A stretch of DNA of 64,000 bases from Porticoccaceae bacterium (GTDB lineage: Bacteria; Pseudomonadota; Gammaproteobacteria; Pseudomonadales; Porticoccaceae): positions 1-64,000 of the forward strand of contig JAHEHL010000005.1 in assembly GCA_024644595.1 (NCBI GenBank), in the 5' to 3' direction. Position 1 is the first letter of the stretch. Every line of letters starts with the position of its first letter. Below the pieces are notes generated by a model that was given only the letters and a program-made list of their open reading frames with translations, had not been told where the DNA came from and did no database searches. Positions 16,915 through 26,282 of the stretch are shown here, piece after piece. The position numbers and the translations under genes are program-made.

Positions 16915-17448
16915 ATGCCGCCCATAGTCGAGCCTTTTAGTGCCGAGCATACAATAGATATGGGGGTAGGACGTTTGAGTTCTCATCAGACACAGGGTGC
17001 AGTCAGCACATTAGTCGAGCAGTACAAGGATCTGCCCGGCGCCATGCTGCCACTGCTACATGCGATTCAGGCCGAGCTGGGCTATGTGCCCGATAGCGCT
17101 GTGCCAGTTATCGCCAAGGGTTTAAATCTGTCCCGTGCCGAAGTTCATGGTGTTATCAGCTTCTACCATGATTTCAAAACCCATCCAGTGGGCAAGCACA
17201 GTGTGCAGATCTGCCGCGCTGAAGCCTGTCAGTCGATGGGTTCGCGACAGCTGGAAGCTCATGCAAAAGCCCTGTTGGGGGTCGATTATCATGAGACTAC
17301 CGCAGATGGGAATATCACCCTTGAGCCGGTTTACTGCCTTGGCAACTGCGCCTGTTCACCTTCCATTCGGATTGATGACGATATTCACGCGCGAGTCAGT
17401 CCTGAACGTTTTGAGCAACTGATCAGTCAGCTGGGGGTGTCAAAATGA
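16915..17448 (+). CDS. fdsG: NAD-dependent formate dehydrogenase gamma subunit
   Basis: 177 residues, related to NuoE. Four cysteines for a [2Fe-2S] cluster are seen in the pattern QICRAEAC then CLGNCAC. It forms the electron-transfer module with FdsB in the soluble formate dehydrogenase complex. ATG at 16915 is used; an internal ATG at 16960 would also leave the domain whole, and neither has a strong ribosome site. The stop overlaps the fdsB start by 4 bases (ATGA). The order G-B-A-C-D is the same as in the Rhodobacter capsulatus fds operon. Confidence 0.92.
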   Translation: MPPIVEPFSAEHTIDMGVGRLSSHQTQGAVSTLVEQYKDLPGAMLPLLHAIQAELGYVPDSAVPVIAKGLNLSRAEVHGVISFYHDFKTHPVGKHSVQICRAEACQSMGSRQLEAHAKALLGVDYHETTADGNITLEPVYCLGNCACSPSIRIDDDIHARVSPERFEQLISQLGVSK

Positions 17449-18986
17449 CATTTTATATCCCTCAGGACACCACCGCATTAGCACTCGGCGCCGATGCGGT
17501 TGCCGCTGCGCTGCAGGCCGCCGGTAACGAACCGGTACGCAATGGTTCGCGTGGTCTGTTTTGGCTAGAACCGCTGTTAGAAGTTGAAACTGATCAGGGG
17601 CGGATTGGTTTTGGTCCGGTCAGTGCCGAGGATATTCCCTCGATTCTCGACGCCCTGAGTGATGATGCCAGTGCTCACCCGCTGTACCAGGGTGAGATTG
17701 CGGCGATTCCCTATCTTGCCTCTCAGCAGCGCCTGACCTACGCCCGTTCCGGTGAAGGTGATCCGCTGTGCCTGGATAACTATCGACGGCTGGATGGCTT
17801 TACAGGACTGAAAAATGCCTTGGCTCTGAGTGGCCAGCAGATTGTCGATCAGGTTAAAGAGTCTGGTCTACGCGGTCGCGGCGGCGCAGCATTCCCCGCT
17901 GGAATTAAATGGCAGACCGTGCATGGCTGTGATGCCGCGCAAAAATACATTGTGTGCAATGCCGATGAGGGTGACTCGGGCACCTTTGCTGACCGTTTGG
18001 TGATGGAATCTGATCCCTACCAGCTGATCGAGGGCATGACCATCGCCGGACTGGCCGTGGGCGCCACGCAGGGTTATATCTATCTGCGCTCGGAATACCC
18101 GAAGGCACACCAGCTATTAAATGCTGCCATTGAAAAAGCCACTGTGGCCAATTTCCTCGGTGACAATATTCAGGGTTCCGGCAAGCGCTTCGATCTGGAA
18201 GTTCGCCTTGGTGCAGGAGCCTATATTTGCGGTGAGGAAACATCGCTACTTGAAAGTCTGGAAGGCAAGCGCGGCATGGTTCGCGCCAAGCCACCACTGC
18301 CAGCTATCGAAGGTCTTTTTGGCAAGCCCACTGTGGTCAATAATGTGCTTACCTTGGCAGCGATTTCGACTATTTTAGCTCAGGGTGCAGCGGCGTATCA
18401 GAACTTTGGTATGGGTCGCTCGCGCGGCACACTGGCGATTCAATTGGCCGGAAATATTAAGCGCGGTGGTCTGATTGAACTGGCCTTTGGCGTCACCCTT
18501 CGCCAAGTCGTCGAAGACTATGGTCAGGGCACCTTCAGTGGCCGCCCCATTCGCGCGATTCAAGTGGGTGGTCCGTTGGGTGCTTTCTTGCCTGAATCGC
18601 AGTGGGACACACCAATGGACTACGAAGCCTTTGCCGCGATCAAAGCCATGATTGGCCACGGCGGTGTAGTGGTGTTTGATGATACTGCGGATATGGCTGC
18701 CCAGGCGCGTTTTGCGATGGAATTCTGTGTCGCAGAATCCTGCGGTAAATGCACACCCTGTCGGATCGGTTCAGTGCGCGGTGTGGAAGTTATTGACCGA
18801 ATTGTCGCCGGCGAAAATCGCGATGATAATTTAATTTTGTTGCACGAACTCTGTGACACCATGGAAATGGGCTCGCTCTGTGCTATGGGCGGCATGACAC
18901 CGTTCCCGGTACGCAGTGCACTCACTCACTTCGGGCAGGACTTTGGCACTTCCTCGCAAGACCTCAGCGGCTCAGGAGATCATTAA
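17445..18986 (+). CDS. fdsB: NAD-dependent formate dehydrogenase beta subunit
   Basis: 513 residues: an N-terminal thioredoxin-like domain with few cysteines, then a NuoF-like body. The FMN/NADH site shows as [13 protein letters not shown], and the [4Fe-4S] cluster as [13 protein letters not shown] with a further Cys in the LCAMGG segment. It takes electrons from FdsA and FdsG and reduces NAD+. It starts inside the fdsG stop region, and fdsA begins 1 base after its stop, so the subunits are made in a coupled fashion. Confidence 0.94.
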   Translation: MTFYIPQDTTALALGADAVAAALQAAGNEPVRNGSRGLFWLEPLLEVETDQGRIGFGPVSAEDIPSILDALSDDASAHPLYQGEIAAIPYLASQQRLTYARSGEGDPLCLDNYRRLDGFTGLKNALALSGQQIVDQVKESGLRGRGGAAFPAGIKWQTVHGCDAAQKYIVCNADEGDSGTFADRLVMESDPYQLIEGMTIAGLAVGATQGYIYLRSEYPKAHQLLNAAIEKATVANFLGDNIQGSGKRFDLEVRLGAGAYICGEETSLLESLEGKRGMVRAKPPLPAIEGLFGKPTVVNNVLTLAAISTILAQGAAAYQNFGMGRSRGTLAIQLAGNIKRGGLIELAFGVTLRQVVEDYGQGTFSGRPIRAIQVGGPLGAFLPESQWDTPMDYEAFAAIKAMIGHGGVVVFDDTADMAAQARFAMEFCVAESCGKCTPCRIGSVRGVEVIDRIVAGENRDDNLILLHELCDTMEMGSLCAMGGMTPFPVRSALTHFGQDFGTSSQDLSGSGDH

Positions 18987-18987
18987 G

Positions 18988-21834
18988 ATGTTGGAATTCT
19001 ACGAACCTCAAGCGGATTACGGCACGCCAGCCAGCACCAGCACTGAACTGGTCACGCTGAGCATAGACGGTGTGCATGTCAGCGTGCCTCAAGGCACTTC
19101 AGTAATGCGTGCCGCCGCCGAGAGCGGTGTAAAGGTTCCGCGCCTCTGCGCCACAGACCAGCTCAAATCCTTTGGCTCCTGCCGCGTCTGTCTGGTAGAA
19201 ATCGAAGGTCGCCGTGGTTTCCCGGCCTCCTGCACCACGACGGTTGAAGCCGGTATGCAGGTACGCACCCAGTCTGACGAAATTGCCAAGCTGCGGCGCA
19301 ATGTGATGGAGCTGTATATCTCCGACCATCCACTTGACTGCCTGACCTGTCCAACCAATGGCGACTGCGAACTGCAGGACACTGCCGGCGAACTGGGCCT
19401 GCGGTCTGTGCGTTACGGCTTTGAGGGCGAAAATCACCTGGTTGCCGAGAAAGACGAATCCAATCCGTATTTCACCTTTGATCCATCCAAGTGCATTGTC
19501 TGCTCACGCTGCGTGCGCGCCTGTGAAGAAGTGCAGGGTACCTTTGCTCTAACCATCGAAGGTCGCGGCTTTGAATCCAAAGTGAGTGCCGGTCAGGCCG
19601 AAGCCTTTATGGATTCCGAATGTGTTTCCTGTGGCGCCTGTGTCACTGCCTGCCCAACCGCCACACTGACCGAAAAGAGCATCATTGAAGCGGGTAAGCC
19701 GGAACATTCAGTGACCACCACCTGTGCCTATTGTGGAGTCGGCTGTTCATTTAAAGCCGAAATGAAGGGCAATCAGGTTGTCCGCATGACCCCTTACAAA
19801 GACGGCAAGGCCAATGAAGGGCACGCCTGCGTGAAGGGGCGTTTTGCCTTTGGTTATGCCACCCACAAAGACCGCATTACAGTGCCAATGATACGTGACA
19901 GCATCGATGATCCCTGGCGTGAAGTCTCATGGGAAGAGGCGGTCAGCTACACCGCGCAGCGCTTTAAAGCGATCCAGTCGCAGTATGGCCGCACCAGCAT
20001 TGGTGCCATCTCATCCTCGCGCTGCACCAACGAAGAAGTCTATCTGGTACAAAAAATGGTGCGTGCCGGGTTTGGCAACAACAATGTCGACACCTGTGCA
20101 CGAGTCTGCCATTCGCCCACCGGCTTTGGTTTAAAGACCACCCTCGGAGAGTCAGCCGGAACCCAAACCTTTGCCTCGGTGGCCGAGGCCGACGTGGTTG
20201 TGGTGATGGGTGCCAACCCCACTGAAGCTCATCCGGTATTTGGTTCGCGTCTCAAGCGCCGTCTGCGCGAAGGCGCCAAGTTAATTGTGATCGACCCGCG
20301 CAAGATCGAACTGGTCAGCTCGCCGCATATTCGTGCCGACTATCACCTGCCGGTGCGGCCGGGCACCAATGTGGTCGTGCTCAATGCACTGGCGCATGTG
20401 ATTGTTAATGAAAGCCTTGAAGCGCGCGACTACATTATCGATCGCTGTGATGTGGCTGAGTTTGAAAAATGGAAAACTTTTATTGCCGACGAGCGCCACT
20501 CGCCGGAAAACACCGAGCAATTCAGTGGTGTTCCTGCGGCGGATTTGCGGGCTGCGGCGCGGCTTTATGCCACCGGCGGCAATGGCGCGATTTTCTACGG
20601 CCTCGGTGTAACCGAACACAGTCAGGGCTCGACGGCGGTGATGGGTATCGCCAATCTCGCCATGCTGACTGGCAATATTGGCCGTGAAGGTGTCGGCGTT
20701 AACCCAATGCGCGGCCAAAACAATGTGCAGGGCTCCTGTGATATGGGTTCCTTCCCCCATGAATTGCCCGGCTACCGACACATCTCGGATGGTGTCACTC
20801 GCGCGCTGTTTGAAGGTGAGTGGGGCGTTGTGCTGGACTCAGAGCCCGGTCTGCGCATCCCGAATATGTTTGATGCGGCGATCGAGGGCGAATTTAAAGG
20901 GCTCTATTGTCAAGGCGAAGATATCGCCCAGTCCGATCCCAACACGCAACATGTTGAAGCGGCATTGCGTGCATTGGACTGTTTGGTGGTACAGGATATT
21001 TTTCTTAACGAAACCGCCAAGTTTGCCCATGTGTTTTTGCCGGGTGCGTCATTTCTCGAAAAGGACGGTACGTTTACCAATGCCGAGCGTCGCATCTCGC
21101 GTGTGCGCAAAGCCATGCCACCGCTCAGCGGCAAAGCCGACTGGGAAGGCACCATGGCACTTGCCAATGCGCTGGGTTGCAAGATGGACTACACGCATCC
21201 GTCCGAGATAATGGATGAGATTGCACGGTTGACGCCAACCTTTAACGGTGTCTCCTATGCGAAGTTGGACGAGCAGGGCAGTATTCAGTGGCCCTGCAAT
21301 GACAACACCCCAACGGGCACGCCGATTATGCATATCGACGAGTTTGTGCGCGGCAAAGGGTTCTTTGCCATGACTGAATATGTGCCGACTGAAGAGCGCG
21401 CCAACCGCAAGTTCCCACTGTTGTTGACCACGGGACGAATCCTCTCGCAATACAACGTGGGCGCTCAGACTCGACGCACTGAGAACAGCACCTGGCACGC
21501 CGAAGATGTGCTTGAAATTCATCCTCATGATGCCGAAGAACGCGGCATCAACCACGGTGATTGGGTCGGTATCAATAGCCGTGTCGGTGACACCGTGTTG
21601 CGCGCCGACGTGACAGAGCGGGTGAAGCCTGGCGTGGTCTACACCACTTTCCACCATCCGGTTTCCGGTGCCAATGTGATTACCACCGACAACAGTGACT
21701 GGGCGACTAACTGCCCGGAGTACAAGGTCACCGCTGTGCAGATCAGCAAGGTAACCGCCCCCTCTAACTGGCAGGCGCGGCAAAAATCCTTTGATCAGCA
21801 ACAGCAGCACCTGTTGCAGGAAGCGCGTCACTAA
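18988..21834 (+). CDS. fdsA: Formate dehydrogenase alpha (catalytic Mo) subunit
   Basis: 948 residues. From the N-terminus there are a [2Fe-2S] domain (CATDQLKSFGSCRVC), a His-ligated [4Fe-4S] segment (HPLDCLTCPTNGDC), two [4Fe-4S] ferredoxin motifs (CIVCSRCVRAC and CVSCGACVTAC), a CAYCGVGC cluster, and the bis-MGD molybdopterin domain. The molybdenum ligand is Cys374 followed by His375 (RVCHSP); no selenocysteine codon is involved. It oxidises formate to CO2. ATG at 18988 is chosen over an upstream frame inside fdsB because AGGAG is 8 bases before it and the length fits the family. The last base of its stop is the first base of fdhD. Confidence 0.95.
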   Translation: MLEFYEPQADYGTPASTSTELVTLSIDGVHVSVPQGTSVMRAAAESGVKVPRLCATDQLKSFGSCRVCLVEIEGRRGFPASCTTTVEAGMQVRTQSDEIAKLRRNVMELYISDHPLDCLTCPTNGDCELQDTAGELGLRSVRYGFEGENHLVAEKDESNPYFTFDPSKCIVCSRCVRACEEVQGTFALTIEGRGFESKVSAGQAEAFMDSECVSCGACVTACPTATLTEKSIIEAGKPEHSVTTTCAYCGVGCSFKAEMKGNQVVRMTPYKDGKANEGHACVKGRFAFGYATHKDRITVPMIRDSIDDPWREVSWEEAVSYTAQRFKAIQSQYGRTSIGAISSSRCTNEEVYLVQKMVRAGFGNNNVDTCARVCHSPTGFGLKTTLGESAGTQTFASVAEADVVVVMGANPTEAHPVFGSRLKRRLREGAKLIVIDPRKIELVSSPHIRADYHLPVRPGTNVVVLNALAHVIVNESLEARDYIIDRCDVAEFEKWKTFIADERHSPENTEQFSGVPAADLRAAARLYATGGNGAIFYGLGVTEHSQGSTAVMGIANLAMLTGNIGREGVGVNPMRGQNNVQGSCDMGSFPHELPGYRHISDGVTRALFEGEWGVVLDSEPGLRIPNMFDAAIEGEFKGLYCQGEDIAQSDPNTQHVEAALRALDCLVVQDIFLNETAKFAHVFLPGASFLEKDGTFTNAERRISRVRKAMPPLSGKADWEGTMALANALGCKMDYTHPSEIMDEIARLTPTFNGVSYAKLDEQGSIQWPCNDNTPTGTPIMHIDEFVRGKGFFAMTEYVPTEERANRKFPLLLTTGRILSQYNVGAQTRRTENSTWHAEDVLEIHPHDAEERGINHGDWVGINSRVGDTVLRADVTERVKPGVVYTTFHHPVSGANVITTDNSDWATNCPEYKVTAVQISKVTAPSNWQARQKSFDQQQQHLLQEARH

Positions 21835-22646
21835 TGAGCGCTGCCGGCGGCTCAACATCGGTGTCTCGCCGGGTGTGGAACGCCGGAGAAATCACGCAGG
21901 GCAACGACCAGGTCGCCACTGAGACTGCAATCGCGATGGTCTACAACGGTATCTCTCATGTCGTGATGATGGCCACGCCAGAGGACCTCGAAGACTTTGC
22001 GCTGGGCTTCAGCCTGAGTGAGGGGATTTTGCAGAACATTAAGCAACTGCTCGATTGTGAAATTGAACAATCGGAAAAAGGTATTGAACTGGCCCTGACC
22101 ATCGCCGCCGAACCCTTTGCCCGGTTAAAAGAAAAACGCCGTAATCTGGTGGGTCGCACCGGCTGTGGTCTGTGTGGTGCCGAGTCCTTGGAGCAGGCGA
22201 TTTTGCCGCCAGCCAAGATCAGCGCCGACCTGGTCGTCAGTCATCAGTCCATTCAGCGCGCGGTTAGTGCTCTGGGGGCAGAGCAGCATTTACAGCGCCA
22301 AACCGGCGCCGTCCACGGTGCAGCCTACTGCAGCCGAGACGGTGAAGTGTTACTGGTGCGGGAAGATGTCGGCCGCCACAATGCACTGGATAAATTGCTC
22401 GGTGCGTTGGCTAAAAACGCTAACAAGGCGAGTATAGAAAAGCAGGGCGGCTTTGCATTGGTCACCAGCAGAGCCAGCTACGAAATGGTTGCCAAGACTG
22501 CCAGCGCTAATATTCCGCTGTTGGCATCGGTCTCGGCCCCAACATCCTTGGCCATCGAACTCGCCGAACAGAGCGGTTTAACATTGGTCGGCTTTACCCG
22601 AACCGGCCGCCATGTGGTATACACAGGGCAGCAGAGAGTTAATTAA
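21834..22646 (+). CDS. fdhD: Formate dehydrogenase accessory sulfurtransferase FdhD (FdsC)
   Basis: 270 residues. The motif GRTGCGLCGAESL contains the sulfur-relay cysteines (Cys111 and Cys114, equivalent to the E. coli CxxC). FdhD passes sulfur from the cysteine desulfurase to the Mo-bis-MGD cofactor, which formate dehydrogenase needs for activity. The start shares one base with the fdsA stop (TAATG). In fds operons this gene is also called fdsC. Confidence 0.93.
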   Translation: MSAAGGSTSVSRRVWNAGEITQGNDQVATETAIAMVYNGISHVVMMATPEDLEDFALGFSLSEGILQNIKQLLDCEIEQSEKGIELALTIAAEPFARLKEKRRNLVGRTGCGLCGAESLEQAILPPAKISADLVVSHQSIQRAVSALGAEQHLQRQTGAVHGAAYCSRDGEVLLVREDVGRHNALDKLLGALAKNANKASIEKQGGFALVTSRASYEMVAKTASANIPLLASVSAPTSLAIELAEQSGLTLVGFTRTGRHVVYTGQQRVN

Positions 22647-22656
22647 GAGAGCGATA

Positions 22657-22899
22657 ATGTCAGAATCAAAAAGTCAAAAACTGATCAAAATGGTCAATCA
22701 GATCGCACTGAATATGGCAGCCAACGGCAGCGATGAAATGGTTGCCGATCAAGTCGCTCAACACTTGGAAAAGTTTTGGTCGCCACCGATGAAAAGTCTG
22801 ATTGCTGAGCAACTCTCCGTGGCTGATTCCAGTCTTACTCCCGTGGCTAAAATGGCGATAGCCAATCTGGCCAAGATTCAGGAAGCCAAGCACGCTTAA
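22657..22899 (+). CDS. fdsD: Formate dehydrogenase delta subunit
   Basis: An 80-residue helical protein of the FdsD family, recognised by its size, the Met-x-Asn-Gln-Ile-Ala start region, the HLEKFWSPPMK motif and its place at the end of fdsGBAC. FdsD helps assemble or stabilise the formate dehydrogenase complex. ATG at 22657 follows fdhD by 10 bases; a longer frame inside fdhD is not credible. Confidence 0.9.
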   Translation: MSESKSQKLIKMVNQIALNMAANGSDEMVADQVAQHLEKFWSPPMKSLIAEQLSVADSSLTPVAKMAIANLAKIQEAKHA

Positions 22900-22908
22900 C
22901 TATCGATC

Positions 22909-23580
22909 ATGGCCGACTCCGATCAGTTTATTGCACTCAATTTTTCGCCTCTTGAAGAACAGGCCATGCGCGACGAGGCGAGGGCGTTTTATCAGCAGAT
23001 GTCCACGCGCCGCTCAGTACGTGAGTTTTCTTCTCAAGAGGTTCCACAGTCTGTTCTAGAAGATGCTATCCGTGCGGCTGGCACAGCGCCGAGCGGCGCC
23101 AATATGCAGCCCTGGCACTTTGTTGTGGTACAGAATCCAACGCTCAAGCGGCAGATTCGCGAGGCCGCTGAAAAAGAAGAGCGCGAGCTCTATGATCACC
23201 GTGCATCCGATGAATGGTTGCGGGCACTGGCACCGTTGGGGACCGATGCGCAGAAACCTTTCTTGGAAACGGCGCCAGCGCTGATAGCGATTTTTTTAAA
23301 GAAAGTCACGCTCGATGTGGATGGCAATAAGCACAAAAACTACTACACCTCGGAGTCAGTCGGTATTGCCACCGGTATGTTGATTACGGCATTGCATAGA
23401 GCTGGCCTTGCCACATTGACGCATACCCCTAGCCCAATGAAATTTCTCAGTGAGATTCTCCAGCGCCCAGACCATGAGCGACCATTTTTGCTGTTGGTGG
23501 TGGGTTATCCAGCGAAGGGCGTGCAGGTGCCAGATATCGCACGGGCTGCTCTCGACGATATCGCTACGTTTCTAAGTTAA
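22909..23580 (+). CDS. Iodotyrosine deiodinase-like flavoprotein (nitroreductase fold)
   Basis: 223 residues of the nitroreductase superfamily and close to animal and bacterial iodotyrosine deiodinase (IYD). FMN-contact motifs are RRSVREFS (34-41) and AGTAPSGAN (57-65). The lid that clamps the zwitterion of halotyrosine in IYD uses Glu157, Tyr161 and Lys182 in the human enzyme; here Glu91, Tyr95 and Lys116 occupy the same spacing (4 and 21 residues). The C-terminal segment LLVVGYPAKG also matches. This predicts reductive dehalogenation of iodo-, bromo- or chlorotyrosine, or of a related zwitterionic phenol. It sits 9 bases after fdsD and 81 bases before moaC, so it may be cotranscribed with both, though no functional tie is obvious. 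Confidence 0.8.
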   Translation: MADSDQFIALNFSPLEEQAMRDEARAFYQQMSTRRSVREFSSQEVPQSVLEDAIRAAGTAPSGANMQPWHFVVVQNPTLKRQIREAAEKEERELYDHRASDEWLRALAPLGTDAQKPFLETAPALIAIFLKKVTLDVDGNKHKNYYTSESVGIATGMLITALHRAGLATLTHTPSPMKFLSEILQRPDHERPFLLLVVGYPAKGVQVPDIARAALDDIATFLS

Positions 23581-23661
23581 TTGATGACGCTTTAAGCGTG
23601 TATAAGCCTCCCGGACTTTGCCATAATGGTGTCTCGTTTAGCTGTCCCAACTGGAAGTTCG

Positions 23662-24147
23662 ATGTCGAAATTGACCCATCTCAACCATCGTGGTGAAGCG
23701 CATATGGTGGATATCTCTGATAAAGCCGATAGCGCTAGAGCGGCGATCGCACAGTCGCGAGTGCAGTTGACGCTAAGTATCGTCAAGGCGATCAGCGATG
23801 ATAGTCTACCGAAAGGTGATCTGTTTGCTACGGCGCGGATTGCGGCAATTCAGGCCGCAAAAAAATGCAGTGATTTAATTCCACTTTGCCACCCCTTACC
23901 GCTGTCGAAAATTACGGTCGAAATTGAACTTCAGAATGATCAGTTGGTGATCACAGCGACCTGTAAAACCACCGGCAAAACTGGCGTTGAAATGGAGGCC
24001 TTAACCGCTGCATCAGTGGGTGCACTGACGGTTTACGATATGTGTAAAGGCCTTGATAAGGGTATGGTGATCCTCGATACCAGACTGCTGGAAAAGTCCG
24101 GAGGTAAATCCGGAGACTGGCAGGCGGAGGGCTATCAGCTTGATTAA
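23662..24147 (+). CDS. moaC: Cyclic pyranopterin monophosphate synthase MoaC
   Basis: 161 residues, the same as E. coli MoaC, with MSKLTHLNHRGEAHMVD at the start, KGDLFATARIA, IPLCHPLPLSK and GVEMEALTAASV. It converts the MoaA product to cPMP in molybdopterin synthesis. The start at 23662 is chosen from the family alignment and the GGAAG site just upstream; an earlier in-frame ATG at 23626 would add 12 residues with no family match. Its end overlaps moaD. Confidence 0.96.
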   Translation: MSKLTHLNHRGEAHMVDISDKADSARAAIAQSRVQLTLSIVKAISDDSLPKGDLFATARIAAIQAAKKCSDLIPLCHPLPLSKITVEIELQNDQLVITATCKTTGKTGVEMEALTAASVGALTVYDMCKGLDKGMVILDTRLLEKSGGKSGDWQAEGYQLD

Positions 24148-24379
24148 ATTGCTTTTCTTTGGTCGTCTCGGCGATGTTGCCTGCGACGCACCGAAGTTGA
24201 TTGAGGCGAACACTCCCGCTGAAATTCGTGATCTGCTGGCAGCAGATTTCCCCGAGCTCGGTCGCCAACTGCGCGAGCCTCAGGTTCTTGTTTCGGTTAA
24301 TCAAATGATTGTCAGCTGGAATCAGCCATTGGCTGCTGGCAGTGAGGTGGCATTTTTGCCACCGGTGACCGGCGGCTAG
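24140..24379 (+). CDS. moaD: Molybdopterin synthase sulfur-carrier subunit MoaD
   Basis: 79 residues with a ubiquitin-like fold that ends in the required Gly-Gly (PPVTGG), where MoeB adenylates and sulfur is loaded. The start is TTG within the moaC end, with GGAGG upstream; no ATG would keep the first beta strand (IKLLFFGRL). It works with MoaE, encoded 2 bases downstream, to form molybdopterin from cPMP. Confidence 0.94.
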   Translation: MIKLLFFGRLGDVACDAPKLIEANTPAEIRDLLAADFPELGRQLREPQVLVSVNQMIVSWNQPLAAGSEVAFLPPVTGG

Positions 24380-24381
24380 TC

Positions 24382-24858
24382 ATGACCGTTCGCATCGCGA
24401 TTCAGCGAGAGGATTTTAATCTGGCCGAAGAGTACGAATGGCTCAGGCAGATCAGTCCCGCTGTTGGAGCAGTCGTCACCTTTAGTGGACTGGTACGAGA
24501 TTTTGAGTCGACTGATGGTGCGCGAAACGCGATTGATAGCCTGAGTCTGCAGCATTACCCGGGTATGACCGAATCGCTTCTGCAGGAGATTGTCGACCAG
24601 GCAATGCAGCGCTGGCCGCTACTTGGCGTTACGGTCATTCACCGAGTGGGCAAGCTGTTGCCGGCCGAGCAAATTGTGTTTGTCGGTGTTGCCAGCCAGC
24701 ATCGTGCGGCGGCCTTTGAGGCAGCGCAGTGTGTGATGGATTACCTCAAGACCAGAGCCACATTCTGGAAAAAAGTCGATCAAAATGGTCGCGAGCATTG
24801 GGTCGAGAGCAAAGATTCCGATCAAGTGGCCCGCCAGCGGTGGGCCGCTGATGATTAA
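24382..24858 (+). CDS. moaE: Molybdopterin synthase catalytic subunit MoaE
   Basis: 158 residues. The family motifs are GAVVTFSGLVRDF near residue 30, HYPGMTE, VIHRVGKLLP and the catalytic RATFWKKV with its two lysines. It accepts sulfur from thiocarboxylated MoaD and inserts the dithiolene into cPMP. It overlaps mobA by 8 bases. Confidence 0.95.
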   Translation: MTVRIAIQREDFNLAEEYEWLRQISPAVGAVVTFSGLVRDFESTDGARNAIDSLSLQHYPGMTESLLQEIVDQAMQRWPLLGVTVIHRVGKLLPAEQIVFVGVASQHRAAAFEAAQCVMDYLKTRATFWKKVDQNGREHWVESKDSDQVARQRWAADD

Positions 24859-25432
24859 TGTGGACGGAGTTATTTTGGCAGCTGGACGTTCCAGCCGTAT
24901 GGGCTCACTGAATAAGGTTGAGGCGAGGTTGGCAGGTCGTTCGTTGCTGAGTATTGTGAACGAGAAAATCGCTCCGCAGGTTGAGGCTCTGGTGATTAAT
25001 GGTGACCCTGCCATATGTGGTGAGGACGCTGTGGCTGATCGGGTTGAGGGCTTTAAGGGCCCACTGGCAGGGCTTTATAGCGCCATGTGTAGTGACAAGC
25101 TCTCGCCTGCGGAATACCTGATGATGGTGCCCTGCGATGGGCCATTTATTCCAGCTACCTTGGTGACAGAGCTCTACGCATCGATCACCAAGGTCGATGC
25201 CGATATCGCCTGTGTGCGCTATCAGGGTGTTGCCCAGCCAACCTTTTCACTCTGGCACAAGCGTCTGTTAGCTAACATTGAAAACGCATTATTGGTCGAG
25301 CAGCTGGGCGGCTTTAAGCCTCTGCTGGATAAGCTCAGTAGTGTTTATGTCGATTGGCCTGAACAGCCGATAAACCCATTTTTTAATATCAACACACCCG
25401 AACAATTGAAAGAAGCGGAGCAGTTTTTATGA
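24851..25432 (+). CDS. mobA: Molybdenum cofactor guanylyltransferase MobA
   Basis: 193 residues of the NTP-transferase type. The GTP-binding N-terminus reads GVILAAGRSSRMG and the metal site MVPCDGPF. It attaches GMP to Mo-molybdopterin, giving the guanine dinucleotide form that formate dehydrogenase requires; this fits its place behind the fds genes. The start at 24851 lies inside the moaE end; a longer frame from 24785 adds only residues unlike the family. The end overlaps moeB (ATGA). A CTP-using MocA-like role is less likely given the bis-MGD enzyme nearby. Confidence 0.85.
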   Translation: MINVDGVILAAGRSSRMGSLNKVEARLAGRSLLSIVNEKIAPQVEALVINGDPAICGEDAVADRVEGFKGPLAGLYSAMCSDKLSPAEYLMMVPCDGPFIPATLVTELYASITKVDADIACVRYQGVAQPTFSLWHKRLLANIENALLVEQLGGFKPLLDKLSSVYVDWPEQPINPFFNINTPEQLKEAEQFL

Positions 25433-26193
25433 GTGCAATCACGAGCAACGACGAACCACTCAGCCATGATCAGTTTATGCGCTACAGCCGTCATCTATTG
25501 ATGGATGATATTGGTGAGGAGGGGCAGCAAAAATTGTCCAACTCGCGGGTGTTAATCGTTGGCCTCGGTGGTCTCGGCTGTCCAGTGGGACTCTATCTTG
25601 CTGCGGCAGGAGTCGGTCAGTTGTCACTCTGTGATCCCGATCGCGTCGAGCTCAGCAATCTGCAGCGGCAGGTGCTCTATCGCGATGTTGATTCCGAGCA
25701 GTACAAAGTCAGTTGTGCCGAGCGTGAATTAAGCCTGGTGAACCCCTATATCAGCGTAATCAGTTATCCGACTGAGATCAGCGCTGAGCTTATCCAAGAT
25801 TATGATGTCGTGGTTGACTGTACCGATAACCTCAACGCGCGGCAGTTGATTAACGCCTGCTGTCAGAAGAAAAAAATTCCGCTGGTCAGTGCTTCGGCAC
25901 TGGGTTGGGAAGGGCAATTGGTCGCTTTCGATTTCTCGCAAAACCGGACCCTGTGCCTTAACTGTATTGTCAATAAAGACTCAGCTGACCCGGTGCTCAA
26001 CTGCTCCAACTCGGGCGTTATAGGGCCCGTACTCGGCGCGATGGGTAGTCTTCAGGCGACCACTGTTATTCGCATACTGTTGGGCTTTTTTGAGCAGCAC
26101 GGTGAAATGCAGCGCTATGATGGCAAGATCGGTCGCTGGATGGGTCTAACCACGCAGGCGGACAAAAACTGTGAAGTTTGCGGTGCGGCATAA
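25429..26193 (+). CDS. moeB: MoaD adenylyltransferase MoeB (ThiF/HesA family)
   Basis: 254 residues. The N-terminal HDQFMRYSRHLLM signature, the nucleotide loop GLGGLGCPVG, DRVELSNLQRQ and two CxxC zinc pairs (CLNC near 180, CEVC at the end) are all present. No C-terminal rhodanese domain is fused, so it is the MoeB rather than the MOCS3 type. It adenylates the MoaD C-terminus before sulfur transfer. ThiF activity for thiamine synthesis is an alternative, but the operon favours Moco. Confidence 0.92.
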   Translation: MSAITSNDEPLSHDQFMRYSRHLLMDDIGEEGQQKLSNSRVLIVGLGGLGCPVGLYLAAAGVGQLSLCDPDRVELSNLQRQVLYRDVDSEQYKVSCAERELSLVNPYISVISYPTEISAELIQDYDVVVDCTDNLNARQLINACCQKKKIPLVSASALGWEGQLVAFDFSQNRTLCLNCIVNKDSADPVLNCSNSGVIGPVLGAMGSLQATTVIRILLGFFEQHGEMQRYDGKIGRWMGLTTQADKNCEVCGAA

Positions 26194-26282
26194 CCGCTCG
26201 ACTTTGCGGGCCTGTGGTATCTCATGGCTAACGCATACAACAGCATAAAACAGATATAAACTCTAAATCAGGAGTAATAGCA

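Noticed and set aside
20281-21858. Two long reverse-strand frames inside fdsA
   Set aside because: They are antisense to conserved FdsA sequence, and neither product shows domains or a ribosome site.
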